A stretch of DNA of 64,000 nucleotides, taken from Lithodes maja (taxonomy: Eukaryota > Arthropoda > Malacostraca > Decapoda > Lithodidae). The notes under the pieces are model-generated. The model made no database searches, had not been told where the DNA came from, and saw only the letters and a program-made list of their open reading frames with translations. Shown one piece after another: positions 20,791 to 31,739 of the stretch (positions within the stretch are counted from its first letter, which is position 1; the number at the start of each line of letters is the position of its first letter). Made by a program: the position numbers and the translations under genes. The DNA lies in contig JBAKBP010000712.1 of assembly GCA_037953745.1 (NCBI GenBank), positions 62,001 through 126,000 of the forward strand, read 5' to 3'.

Positions 20791-23395
20791 ATGGCTACCG
20801 TGGCCCCAGTCTTTGCTTTATGCACTACCCCTGCTTGTGCTGGTATCCCTCTTTTTGCGCATACCCTTTGCATAAGGTGTGTTAAATGTCTAGACCGTTC
20901 AAGGGGTCTCTGGGTTATGCGTAATTGTTCTTTTTGCTCCCAATTAGCGATAAAAGTTCTTTGCGATAATGATAAGACCGCAGCAGTAGCGTTACGAGAA
21001 GTAAGGCAACAGATGTCAGCATACACTACGATTGTTGCTCATAAATCACTTCAATGTGATAACGTCCCTCTGTGGGATAAGTTATTATCTGAACACCCTC
21101 CCCCTAAACGTTCCTCTAGAGTCACGAGTCATACACCGGCGGAGACTGGTCAGGGTTCGGTATCCTCTGCGGCTACACCCAAACGTCCACGAGAGCCTAC
21201 ACCTCCGGCATCCGCCTCATCATCTCGGGCGAGATCTCGGTCCAGGTCACCTCTCAGACAACAGTCATCTAGTCTTGCCTCTTCACCGGCGAGGAAGAAG
21301 AGTAGGACGGAAAGTTCCACCAGTGGTCACGGCGATGATTCCTCGAAATCTAAGAGTAGTTCACGATCACATCGTAGCCATAAATCCTCCAAAAAGGATT
21401 CACATAAAAAGAAGTCCTCCCTACATTCACAAGTTCCTAGTACCTCTCTTCATACCTCTACCCCAGACAGAGTTTGTGTTAGGTCTCAGGGGTCCAGTGA
21501 GGTGCCTGTCCTTAAAGAGGATTTACCCATAAATATTTTGACCCTGGAATTAGAAAATTCGGGGGGGTTCAAGTCGGGATAATGTGTCTGACTCTCAAGA
21601 AAGTGTAGGCCAAGGCCTCGGGGTCTGGCGTTTTGCGCAGCCAGGGCCCGACCACCCACGTTCGACTCAAACGAGTCACACAGTAGCTGATGTCCACAGG
21701 GACGCGGCGATCCCATCCTCTATTCCTGACTTGTCTTGGCAGCAAGGTACCCCGGCTTCGGAGTGATCTTCTCAGGAAGAGAAAGACGAAGTTTCAATAA
21801 TTTCGGAAATGGAAGGGCAAGAGTCAGGCTCAGGCTTAGACGCCGCGCAGGATATTAATGATTCACCTGTAAGTTCATCTTCAAATCAATTTGTTACTGC
21901 GCAAGAAATTAATGGGCTGCTTACTCAGGCTTTATCTAGATTTTTTGGCCAACAACAGGAGGCCCCCACGTTAGACTTGGGGGCTCCCACGACAAGTGCT
22001 ACGGTACGGCCTCTGATGACTTCGACTGTCTTATCTAAGATCCCTAACCCTCCCACTATGTCAACATCGGTAGCTACCAAGCCTGCTACGGCGGCATTAA
22101 CAACTTCTAATGTCAGGGTCATCACGGATGTTAATCCACCCCCTCTAGACAAAGCACCTGTTAGAAAGGTAGCTATGCCCTTGCTTTATGGACCAGACGA
22201 GTCTTGGGTCCTTTTGACCCCCACTAAACCAGAGTTGGCCCAGCCTACCTTGTCAGGGGAGCTCCCAGTACCGAGTGAGTGGGTCATCCAAGGCAACAAA
22301 TCAAAGAAATTAAGGGCCTTGGATAATTTGGGAAATGTACTAGATGTAAACATTAAGGCTATACCTAGTTATTATCACCAGGACTACTTTGTGTATGCTA
22401 CTAAGCCAGCTTTACCCCCTGCCTCAGCTTCAAAGCTATTTTCAGACTGGTCTAAGCTGGATGGGTTTAACGATATTAAGACTTTGTCAGCTCTCACTCC
22501 TGAACTTGATTTACAGACCGTCACAGACGAAGCAGCTAATCCTGTTTTGAAGGTGGGGCAGTTGGGTCCAGGACCTTGGGTAGATTGGGAAATAGAGGCT
22601 CAAAACTTTGCAACGACATTTACTTCGAAATCTTCCCATCAGATCCCTCAAGATACTCATTCGTGGTTCTCCATGCCTGTAGGGTCTGCAGGCGGAGTCC
22701 CGTCAGCTTTGTTTTCTTTCCTAGCTGCCCCTAAAATTAATCTTTGTGAGCTGAAAGACCCTTTCACCACCCCTACCCCTACTCACCTAGACAGAGAATT
22801 TAGGCTCAGGGGGAAAGCTTTTCGCCTGTTCTCCCAATATATAGTGTCTCAACAGGTGGCTAAGTCTTTACTAAGGTCTACTCAGGCAATCGCAGATGCG
22901 GATGCCAGAAGATCGGTTGAATTGTCCCGGCGACTGCTCCTCCAGTCGTCAATCCAATCCTTGGGTGACATACGCACCGCCTTGCTTGAGGCGGTACGAG
23001 CAAGACAAGATCTCAGAATGTCTTTAGTTCGCAAGCTACCTGATCGCATTGCGAATCAGGTGGTCATGTCACCAGTGCTTACTCCCTCTCTAATGTCCCC
23101 TGAAGTGTGGAGAACGGTGTTCAATATGGCACAGGCTTTTAAGCACAGTCCCGCCCCTTCTAAGAAACCTACATTTACCTTTCCCAAACCCAGGCCAACT
23201 ACTAAAGCTCAGCCAGAGGGATCTAAACCCTTTTTTCCGCCTAAATCTTCCCAAGGTCAGTACAGGCATAAACAGGGTAGGTTTTCAGGTCAGAGAGGAC
23301 GCGGCCAGCATAAGCCAGGTCAGGGCCAGTCATCGGCCAGCACCAGCCAGCCGGCGAAGCGTCCAGCACCATCAACCCCACCATCAAAAAACTAA
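20791..23395 (+). pseudogene. DIRS gag-like ORF1 (copy C), one frameshift and one stop
   Basis: Starts MATVAPVFALCTTPACAG at 20791. Residues about 11-55 are cysteine-rich (CIRCVKCLD, NCSFC), a possible zinc-binding module. Residues about 140-215 are an Arg/Ser domain (RARSRSRSPLRQQ, SSRSHRSHKSSKK). The frame breaks at about 21582, continues from 21584 in another frame, meets a TGA at 21764-21766, then is open from 21809 to 23395. The C-terminal half has the conserved core (MPLLYGPDESWV, GPGPWVDWEIEAQNFATTFT) and ends in a basic Gly/Arg/Gln tail (SGQRGRGQHKPGQGQ), suited to nucleic-acid binding. Gag-like role is inferred from position and composition. Confidence 0.85.
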
Positions 23396-23412
23396 AGTCT
23401 CTCTCACTCCCG

Positions 23413-25326
23413 GTGCCAACTTTAAGGCCGGAGGACCCGAGGGTAGTACAGCCGGCGAACCCTTGTCTGCTAACTGGGTCGTTCCGAACGTGTCACCAGG
23501 CATGGCCATTAAACACTTGGGCACGGATGGTGGCTCGCAAAGGCATCACTTGGCGGTGGCTCCGGCGACCTCGCTTACGTCAGCCGACAACGGCGAATTT
23601 TGTTTCTTTAGAGGTGGAGTCACTGGTCCAGGAAATGATTGTCAAGAATGTCATCATCCCGGTCCCCCCAAATTACCCTGTATTCACGTCCTAACTATTT
23701 TTGGTTCCCAAAAGGGACAGTGTTCAGATGAGGCCGGTCGTAGACCTGTCTTACCTGAACCTTCACATTCACAACGAATCTTTCAGAATGTTAACTGTAC
23801 ACCAAATCAGGCTAACACTTCCGCCGGGAGGTTGGATGTGCTCACTAGACCTGACAGACGCCTATTGGCACGTATCGGTCAACAAAAGATTTCAAAGGTT
23901 TTTGGCCTTAAGGATCAGGCACCAAATTTTTTTTTTTCAAAGGATGCCGTTCGGTTTGAACCTAGCACCTCGATTATTCACGAAATTAGTCCGGCAAGCC
24001 CTGATGCCATTGTTAAAACAGGGGATCAGAGTGTTGTGGTATCTGGACGACTGGCTGGTGGTGGCAGAGACACAACATTTATGCATAAAACATGTCAATA
24101 TTATTTTAAATCATGTCAAAACTCTAGGCTTCAAGGTAAATCTGGTAAAGTCAAACCTTGTTCCCTCACGAGTAATTCAGTGGATAGGGCTGGTCTGGGA
24201 CACAGCCGCTCTCACTCTGAGTCAGAGTGTGGACAATCGCAACAGGTTTCGCAGGAAACTGTTCATGTTTCTTCACAGTCTGACTACGACGCGAAGGGTC
24301 TGGGAATCTCTGGTCGGCTCTCTCAACTGGATTCAACTAACTGTCAAGTTGGGCCGGTTGAAAGTAAAACGACTAATATTGGAAGGCAACAAATATTTCC
24401 CGCTCTTACCGGCGGGAAAATTATGGCCCATCCCGAAATTAATCCACACCTTACTAGCGGTCTGGGCAAAGAGGGAAACGTTGTACTCAATAATGTCATG
24501 GATTTCTCCTCCACCAACGGTATGGATAGACACGGATGCGTCAGGCACAATAGGTTGGGGATTTCAATCAAATCAGGGGCACCAGGGTCAGGGGCTTTGG
24601 TCCCACTTAGAAATCTCTCACATCAATGTCAAAGAATTACTAGTCCCCTTGTATTTCCTTCAGGCTCACGGCCCGGCATTACGGGGCAAGTCGGTGGCCT
24701 TCAGAATGGACAATCTGAATGCGGTTCACTGTATTCAGAAGCAAGGATCAACGAGGTCCAGGAGGTTGCTAAACGTGTCGGAAGAGATTTTTACTCTAGC
24801 CAACAGACTAGAAATTTACCTTCACGCATCTTATCTCCCAGGCGTAGCGAACGTCTGGGCAGACGCTCTGTCCCGGAGACAGAGCACAACAGTAGAATGG
24901 GAGCTCAAGCTCCTAATGATTGCAGAGCTCTCCCATCCACAAGTGGATCTTTTTGCGTCCGAGGAGACTCACAAACTCCCTCTATACCTCACCCGCCGGT
25001 CGATAACGCCGGCAGGGGGGCCAGACGCCCTAGTGACAGACTGGAACAGATGGAGCTCCATCTATCTGTTTCCACCGCCAGATGCGTCACTAATGTGCCA
25101 CGTAGTGAACAAACTACGAGATTATCGAGGCTTAGTCTCACTAATCGCGCCCCTGTGGCCGGCGCAGTTGTGGTACCAGCAATTGAAAACGTGGTGCCCG
25201 GACCCGGTATCGCTCCCGGTCGGGTATTTCCACTTAGACACGATTGGCAACCTAGCGACCTCGCTGACTTTTGCATTATGGACATTCAGAAGGCCAAGTG
25301 GCTGGCACCATACGGTAGAGATGTGA
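23413..25326 (+). pseudogene. DIRS RT-RNase H with methyltransferase-like tail (copy C), one stop
   Basis: 638 codons interrupted only by TAA at 23692-23694, where copy B has lysine (S-K-LFLVPKRD). RT: VVDLSYLNLHIHN, SLDLTDAYWHVSV, MPFGLNLAP, then catalytic YLDD near 24040-24051. RNase H: IDTDASGTIGWGF, MDNLNAVHCIQKQG, LPGVANVWADALSRR. Downstream, VDLFASEETHKLPLY ... DALVTDWNRWSSIYLFPPPD ... IAPLWPAQLWYQQL matches the region after RNase H in DIRS pols that has been likened to Dam-type adenine methyltransferases. The usual N-P-P-[FY] signature is replaced by F-P-P-P, so activity is doubtful. The C terminus overlaps the recombinase start. Confidence 0.93.
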
Positions 25327-25349
25327 CTAATAAATTAATCAATCAATAA
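23463..25349 (+). other. 628-codon reading frame overlapping DIRS pol, leading into the recombinase
   Basis: An uninterrupted frame offset from pol through all of RT and RNase H. Its last roughly 60 codons (APVAGAVVVPAIENVVPGP ... DLADFCIMDIQKAKWL ... YGRDVTNK) are the N terminus of the recombinase. The equivalent frame in copy B is also open over most of this span, although both copies have lost pol. Its middle part shows no motif I recognise and is Ser/Gln/Gly-rich. Extensive RT/recombinase overlap is known in DIRS-1-like elements; whether the overlapped stretch makes a functional protein is unproven. Copy C loses it at a frameshift about 25349. Confidence 0.6.
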
Positions 25350-26269
25350 AGATTCAATATACTCAGTCTACGAAACGTCAGTATCACTCACATTGGCAAG
25401 CCTTTACTTCCTGGATTGTCAGAACGGAACAGAATGTGCCGTCAGTGGCTTTAATTTTCAATTACTTGAATTATCTGTTTGAACAGAAACATTTATCGGT
25501 GGTAACTTTAAAAAATCACTTAACTGCAATTAGAGTGCCCTTTTTAGACCTGACAGGTCTTTCCATACTGGTGGCGGAAGAAACAGGTTTTATGAGAGCT
25601 TGTTTTAAACTTCGCCCACCTCCCCGTCAGCTCATGCCTACTTGGTCTCTCGACAAAGCTTTGTCTTTACTTCACTCTCGTCTGTACCAAAATACTGCAG
25701 ATTTTGCATTACTCTTAAAAAAGGCGGTTTTCCTTATGGCTTTGGCCACCGGGAACAGAGTGTCTGAGCTGGCGGCGATGAGCAACTCACCCAATTGCCT
25801 TAGGTTTGGTAGACTTAACGAATGTATTTACATTGCGCCTTCCCCAGGTTTTGTAGCCAAGAATGAGCACAGTGCACACGTGTTTTCGGAGTTCACGGTG
25901 CCGGCATTAAAAAGGGGAAAGGTGCATCATAATCTATGTCCAGTGCAAGCCCTAACCAAATATTTGAGAGTAGCTCCTCTAAACCCCCAAGGTGCTTTAT
26001 GGGTAGCAAGTACGGGTAAACGCTTACTTAAACGGCGATTAGCCTCTCTTCTGGTCGAAGTCATTAAAGAGAGTAATCCCGGCGTGGTGGGCAGGGCCCA
26101 CGATTTACGCAAATGGGCAGCCTCTTTACGTTTCCTGAAAAACTTTTCAGTGGAAGATATCGCGTCCACTCAGTTGTGGGAGTCTAATCATACGTTTTTG
26201 TCTAGATACTTGTCAGTTGCTCTAGACAAACCTTCCTTACCATGTATAGCTTTAAGGCAGAGGGTCTAG
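25104..26269 (+). pseudogene. DIRS tyrosine recombinase (copy C), one frameshift
   Basis: N-terminal part lies in the frame ending at 25349; after an indel there the catalytic part runs 25436-26269 to TAG in QRV. The full active-site set is visible: Arg in ATGNRVSELAAM, H-x-x-R in AHDLRKWAASL and Tyr in SRYLSVAL. A core-binding region is recognisable in the broken stretch 25340-25440 (TKRQYQSHW equivalent) and in VTLKNHLTAIR. It would join the circular cDNA to the target. The lesion removes the core-binding half from the catalytic half. Confidence 0.92.
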
Positions 26270-26305
26270 GTGGCCCTACAGTCACTTGTGTTTATTTTCA
26301 CAAAA

Positions 26306-26319
26306 GGGGGGGGGGGGGG
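26306..26319 (+). repeat. G14 homopolymer just after the recombinase stop
   Basis: A run of 14 G residues, about 37 bp after the recombinase stop codon. Equivalent runs are present in every DIRS copy that reaches this point: G16 at 2732-2747 (copy A), C7-A-C15 on the plus strand at 5208-5230 (copy B) and C15 at 40596-40610 (divergent copy F). Confidence 0.9.
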
Positions 26320-26837
26320 GTGCAGTCAGTTGACATAGGACACCCTAGACCCCGCCGGAGTATGAGAGCTGTGATACAAATGTAAGGTTAATATGATATA
26401 AAATTTTCTCAGAGAGAAATTGTGCTAGTACAATGTTAGTACAAAACAACAGGGTTGTTATAGTAGCGTTAACTGCGAAAGCAATTTAATTTTAGAATCA
26501 GTGGAGATCCTTTGCAATTTATCTCCACGATTATGTTGGGGTTTATGATGTGCACATATAAGCTTATAACTTGTTATTTTTGTCACCACTCGTTGAGTGG
26601 GGTGCCTTTGTAACCACAGATCTGTGTTCAGAATCTTTAGGGTTACCCATTTTGTCAGGCAGGCTTCTTTGAAGCACGCACCTGCCTGAACCCCCTTTTT
26701 ATTGTATTTTTTCGGCGACGCCAATGATTAAATATATATATTTTTCAAGAATAAGAATACTATGTGGTTGTTTTTATTATCTACTTTTCTAGAGTTATGA
26801 TATGATTACGAATGTCCCCCTCCAGTCTTAGAAATCA

Positions 26838-26943
26838 GGCATGTTCGTCAATGATGGAGGGGCCACTAATAAATTATAGGTTTGACTCCTGTAAGGAGAT
26901 AAAGAAAACCTAATATTTAGTAGTGGCCCCGTAATCATTGACG
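26838..26943. repeat. DIRS internal complementary region (copy C)
   Basis: The first about 36 bases are the complement of the outermost left end (14928-14963). The next about 70 are the complement of the outermost right end (27293-27363). The join reads CTAATAAATTATAGG, meaning the circularised ends would read CCTATAATTTATTAG with a shared TTT. This is the signature of DIRS replication through a joined-end circle. Confidence 0.9.
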
Positions 26944-27017
26944 ACTGGGGCCCTCCCGACCGTCCCCTTCCCATTCGTTGATGTATTAAGGATCTTGGTT
27001 TACTTGATATGTCAGTG

Positions 27018-27363
27018 AAGGAGGAATGACGCCTGAATCAGCGTCTGGTCAGAGATCCACACAAGTACATCCACGATATGATGGAAAGCTTATTAGATAG
27101 TTATTCTTATTTTCTTTTATTTTTTTACGAAGTTTTTTCGTAGTGAGAACCCAATTCATAATGACTGAAGCCATGAGTGAGGTCGCGTGCGCTCATGATG
27201 AAGGCTCCTCAGTTTTTAAATGCTCTGCGCGGTAGATTCAAACTACGGCGGATTAGTGTTTGAAGAGGATGCCTTATGTAATAGGCATGTTCGTCAATGA
27301 TTACGGGGCCACTACTAAATATTAGGTTTTCTTTATCTCCTTACAGGAGTCAAACCTATAATT
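27018..27363. repeat. Right inverted terminal repeat, DIRS copy C
   Basis: Inverted match of the left repeat up to about 27300, then a right-specific extension (TTACGGGGCCACTACTAAAT ... GGAGTCAAACCTATAATTT). Immediately followed by a reverse-orientation SINE. Confidence 0.88.
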
Positions 27364-27541
27364 TAATCAGGGAACAATGAGGGTATTTTATTGACGTTTC
27401 GGTGGGCTTGTGGTAATGCACTGATACCAGTTACAGCACAAATTCCATCCCAATAATATCTTCCCATTGATACATCGGGATTTGAACCTGGGACCTTTGG
27501 ATTACCAGGCCAGTGGCAAGACCACTCCACCACACCTCCCC
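27364..27541 (-). mobile_element. tRNA-derived SINE, copy 2
   Basis: Reverse-orientation copy of the SINE at 10858-11036: the B box appears as GGATTTGAACC and the head as CCACTCCACCACACCTCCCC. It abuts the right end of DIRS copy C. Here no poly(A) retroposon is attached. Confidence 0.85.
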
Positions 27542-28225
27542 TAGACTTCCCTAATTAAATTATATATTTTTTGTTAGTTTAGAAAGGAATTGTACGGGAA
27601 TCGTGGGCACGACTGTATATTGTGAATGTCATATATGTGTGCACCCTGGTACATTGGTCTTGGCCTGATGTGAACTCTTGAACAATAAAACTTAACAATG
27701 AAAATCAAGTACTAATAAAGAACTGATGAAATTGCTCTATTTAATTCGAGGGGCGGGATTTGTGTCCTGGAGCGTGCTGGTATTGCTGGGGGAGTGTGGG
27801 GCAGGAGTCATGGATTTCTGCGGCATATTGTTTAGGTTATCATCTAACTATTATTAGTGAGCGCAAATAATGTATAAGGTTTTGCGTTCATTTGCTTTTA
27901 TAGCTGTTGTGTGTATGTGGTGATGTATTTTATTCAGTAAATGGATACGTGTGTAACTATGAATGTTATTTGTGAGTTTGTATGAATTAATAAATATGTG
28001 AGTGTGTGCGTATGATTGTAAATGTGCAGTGTTATATTTATATACGTTCAGTGTCTCTTTATGCATGCAATTAAGTATATGTATGATGTTGATATATACT
28101 ATGTGTACATGTGTGTGATAGTTTGAATGTGTGAATGTGTGTGGGATACGGATATATTCAATCGCACCATCGGGCCCTTGTCTATTTAATATAATACTCA
28201 TGATTCACCTGGGATGAGGACTGAT
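27542..28225. other. Unassigned sequence
   Basis: AT-rich with many TGTG/ACAC dinucleotides. A 115-codon minus-strand frame (27854-28201) is His/Thr/Ile-rich and looks like a by-product of the CA-rich composition. I recognise no element or gene here. Confidence 0.4.
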
Positions 28226-29175
28226 TGTGATCAGGTGTTTGTGTACTTACACTAGTTGTACTTACACTAGTTGTATTTGCGGGAGTGAGCATGCTCGTTA
28301 ATTCCCGCCTCCTAAGATATGTTTGTCATACCGTGCTTTGAAACTATGCACTGATGGTGCAGACACTACTTTGGCTGGCAATTTGTTCCACCCACTAATC
28401 GAGTTGGTAGGAAATCTTTTACTTTTCAGATCAGATTTACTATTTAGCACTTTTAGTTTGTAGCTGTGACCTCTTGTCCTCTCACCTCCATCCCTCTCTA
28501 TGAAGTTTTCTTGGTCAATTTTGTCAATACCTCTAACACATTTATATATCTGAATTTGCTGTCCTCGTTTCCTTCTCTGTTCCAGTGTAGGTAGATTGAA
28601 TCTCTCGAGCCTCTCTTGGTACTCCAAATTTTCCAAACCTGGGATCATCCTCGTAGCTGCTCTCTGTACCCTCTCAATTTTGTGGATATGTTTCTTCAAG
28701 TGAGGGGACCACACTACAAATGCATATTCCATCCTGGGTCTTATTATTGCCGTTATTACAGTATTTGTTTCATGGTGTTTTCATTAAGATAATTGAAAGA
28801 CATCCTGATATTTGCCAATAGTGCTAGTGAGTCTCTCACTATCTTATTTACGTGGCTTTCTGGAGACATGTTATCCCTAAATTCTATCCCCAAGTCTTTT
28901 TCTTTTTCTGCTTTGGGAATCACTTCGTTTCCTAGTTTATAATCTTTTCTAGGTCTGTACTTGCTTTTACCCATTTCTAGAGTCTTACATTTCCCTGCAT
29001 TGAACTCCATATTCCATTTGATGCTCCATTCATGGATCTTTTGCAAATCTGCTTGGAGCTCAAGGCAATCCTCCTGGGTTCTGATCGTTTTAAGCAGCTT
29101 AGCATCGTCCGCAAACATACTCATGTAGCTTGTTAGTCCCTCAGGTAAGTCATTTACAAATATTAGAAACGTGTA
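28226..29175 (-). mobile_element. LINE Z-related non-LTR retrotransposon, 5'-truncated
   Basis: Two frames, 29124-28756 and 28732-28298, encode the RT end and C terminus of a LINE related to Z: MSMFADDAKLLKTI (catalytic FADD), KAEKEKDLGIEF, VVWSPHLKKHIHKIERVQRA and ERTRGHSYKL. A frameshift lies near 28745. The 3' end is a doubled ACTTACACTAGTTGT tail at 28238-28268, the same style as the doubled tail of LINE Z but with a different 15-mer, so it is a sister family. Confidence 0.87.
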
Positions 29176-29275
29176 TGGCCACGATCTTGCTGACCACCTT
29201 GGTTGGGGCCTGGTGGTGTCATTACACTATGTGGATGTGTGTGTATGTTTAGCTATTTTTGGATTTATGTAAGTA

Positions 29276-30440
29276 CAGTGGAGTCCCCATCCTCGCTACA
29301 CCGGTCTTCGTTGATTCAATTCTCGCACCACACACCAAATATTCCCCATTTCAATTCTCGCGCCAAAAGCCTCATTCCTCGCATCAAAATCCCAGCCGAA
29401 ACCCGAAAAAATAGCAAAAAATACGAAAAACTCGACATAAAACTAGAAAACAAACAAAAACAATAATTTTGTTTTAACATAACGAAAGAATCTGCCAGTA
29501 GCTTGCCGTTTAGAGACGAAATCCTAGTGAATCCGAGATCCGATCGTCAAATGCGCAAGATGCCGCCATCTTTGTATGACGTCATCACTAAGCAGACGCT
29601 TGCAGTTTAGCTAGTATCTGTGTTGACAAAACAACCGTTTGCAAGCCTTTTTGTGCCTGAACCCCTTATCTCTCGCGTTTATTATAACCTCTAGTACATC
29701 TAGTGATAGGGATGGTTGGCCTGGTGGTAGCAATGAAGGAATTTCATGCTCAAAACACAGCAAAGACCAGTCCATGTCGGACGAAAGCGATTGAATTGCC
29801 TAGCCTAGACGATGTTAGCCTAGGCTAGGCTAAATATGACAATGATTTATAATAAAATCTCTGTGGTAAGTAATCTTCTCATAATACGTATTTATACGTC
29901 TTTTCCTCATAATATGCATTTATTGGATGTATTTGGGGCGAAATGGGTACAATACTTGAGGGGTGGCTGGACGAATTTAGAACCTAGGCCTAGGCTAGGC
30001 CTAAAAAATTTCACATGATAGAAACAATGCCCCAATCTACAGTATTTATGGTTAGGACTGTCATTTAGCCATGTCTACATTATCATTTACAATGCATAAG
30101 ATTTAGGCCTAGGCTACTTGATGTAGCCAAGACAAAAAACATGTTTTCATAGCCTAACACTGGGAAAAAGTGCGGTAATTGTTTAGATATTGGGCCTTTT
30201 TTTCTAGTTATTAAAAACTTATTCTATGGTGTATTATATGATACAGTATAATGCATAAAATTTAATTTGTGTACAATAAAACATGTTTTCATAGGCAAAA
30301 AATAGAAAAAGACGCAAATTTTGGCATGAGCACGGAACCGATTGAATTTTCCCCATAAGAACAGTGCCCCGATCTTGGCTGTTTCAATCCTAGCTCTATT
30401 TCTGCAGAACCGATTAGCAGCTAGGATGGGGGCTCCACTG
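29276..30440. mobile_element. TA-flanked MITE (1165 bp), mariner/pogo type
   Basis: Ends CAGTGGAGTCCCCATCCT and AGGATGGGGGCTCCACTG are inverted repeats of each other (one mismatch), with TA duplicated at 29274-29275 and 30441-30442. The interior is AT-rich with GCCTAGGCTA-type palindromes (29800-30130). No transposase remnant found. Confidence 0.85.
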
Positions 30441-30589
30441 TATACTATTTACTTATACTGTAGATACTTCTGCTAGTTAAAATTATAATATTTTCTTTAT
30501 ACTTGGGTTTGGGTGCATATTTCTTTTTTCTTCATTCGCCACTACTTCCAATTTTGTATTTAGTATATAGTAGTATTTCAAGACATATA

Positions 30590-31556
30590 CAGTAAAAGTC
30601 CGTTAATCCGACGACCGATGATTCGAATCTCCCAATAGTCCGAATTTTTCAATTTGAGGCCAAATCCGAATTCTCCCGATGGTCCGAATTTCAAGAAGTC
30701 CCAAAGTCCCCTTTTTGAGGCATTAGGCCACTCAAATGACACATAATGGAGCACACACATATCATATGTTCATGAATTCACTTTAAAAGTTTACCATTGT
30801 CATTGTAGCCTATTACCTACTTCAAAACATTCAGATTAATGGTCAAAGGAAGCTACTGATATAAACGTAAACACCTTCTTCTTCTTCTTCTTCTTCCACA
30901 TCGTCTGCTAGAGAGTTTGTTTTGCTCTTGAACGCATCCTTGGGACGCTCCGATGCGCTACTGGCTTGCACCGCATTTTCTGCAAGCGCATTCAGTCTTG
31001 AGCTTGAAAATGCACCTTTGGATGTATTAGCCTTGAGCTTGAAAACGCACCTTTGGACGTTCCGATACGCTACTATTTATAGTTCAGTGATCGGAGCGTC
31101 CCAAGGGTGCTTTCAAGACAACAAGACAAGGGTGCTTTCAATACAATATAATATAACAGAGCACATCACAAAAGGAAAATCACAAAAGGAAAATTACAAG
31201 AACTTCTCAGGGAGGTGCCGTTGTTAAGGCATTACTTCCCGAACCACATCTGATCTTAAAGAGCAAGACAAACTCGGAAGAAGAAGAAGACGTTTATATC
31301 AGCAGATTCCTTTGACCATTAATCTGAATGTTTTGAAGTACTGTAGGTAATAGGCTACAATGACAATGGTAAACTTTTGAAGTGATTTCATGAACATATG
31401 ATATGTGTGTGTGCACCATTGTGTCATTTGGGTGGCCTAATGTCTCGATGTTTTCGTCATACACAGGTTCATAGGGGTAAAGTCCGATAATCCGAAAAAT
31501 CCACTAATCCGAACGAGGGCCGGTCCCCTGCCCTTCGGATTAACGGAAGTTTACTG
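30590..31556. mobile_element. Palindromic TA-target MITE, copy 2 (967 bp)
   Basis: Same family as 3142-3976 in the other orientation: CAGTAAAAGTCCGTTAATCC to GGATTAACGGAAGTTTACTG, with TA at 30588-30589 and 31557-31558. The centre is longer than in copy 1, with extra repeats of GAGCTTGAAAAYGCACCTTT and CGCTCCGAT/ATCGGAGCG arms, and a CTT microsatellite near 30880-30898. Confidence 0.85.
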
Positions 31557-31739
31557 TATACCAATAGGTATCAAGTCCTCTTTGTTATGTGATAACCTTT
31601 TAACACAACTTATTTTTGTATTATGTATATTTGTCATATAACAATAAAACTATTTGAATTTGAATTTAAAAATTTGAGTCTTGCAGAGCAATCAAAGTTG
31701 TAAACTGTGCATAAAGACTGTAGTGTACGAATTACTGAC

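Larger units (their letters stand above)
14928..27363 (+). mobile_element. DIRS-like tyrosine-recombinase retrotransposon, copy C, structurally complete
   Basis: 12.4 kb including a 3.8-kb hAT insertion, so about 8.7 kb of its own. Order: left inverted terminal repeat (14928-15237), hairpin-rich leader, gag-like ORF1, RT-RNase H with methyltransferase-like tail, overlapping tyrosine recombinase, G-run, 3' UTR, internal complementary region (26838-26943), right inverted terminal repeat (27018-27363). That order and the complementary region are the defining DIRS features. Each ORF carries one or a few lesions, so it is recently dead. No target duplication is expected for this class and none is seen. 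Confidence 0.93.

Noticed and set aside
27854..28201. 115-codon minus-strand ORF
   Set aside because: Composition is driven by CA-rich DNA (His, Thr, Ile); no domain.
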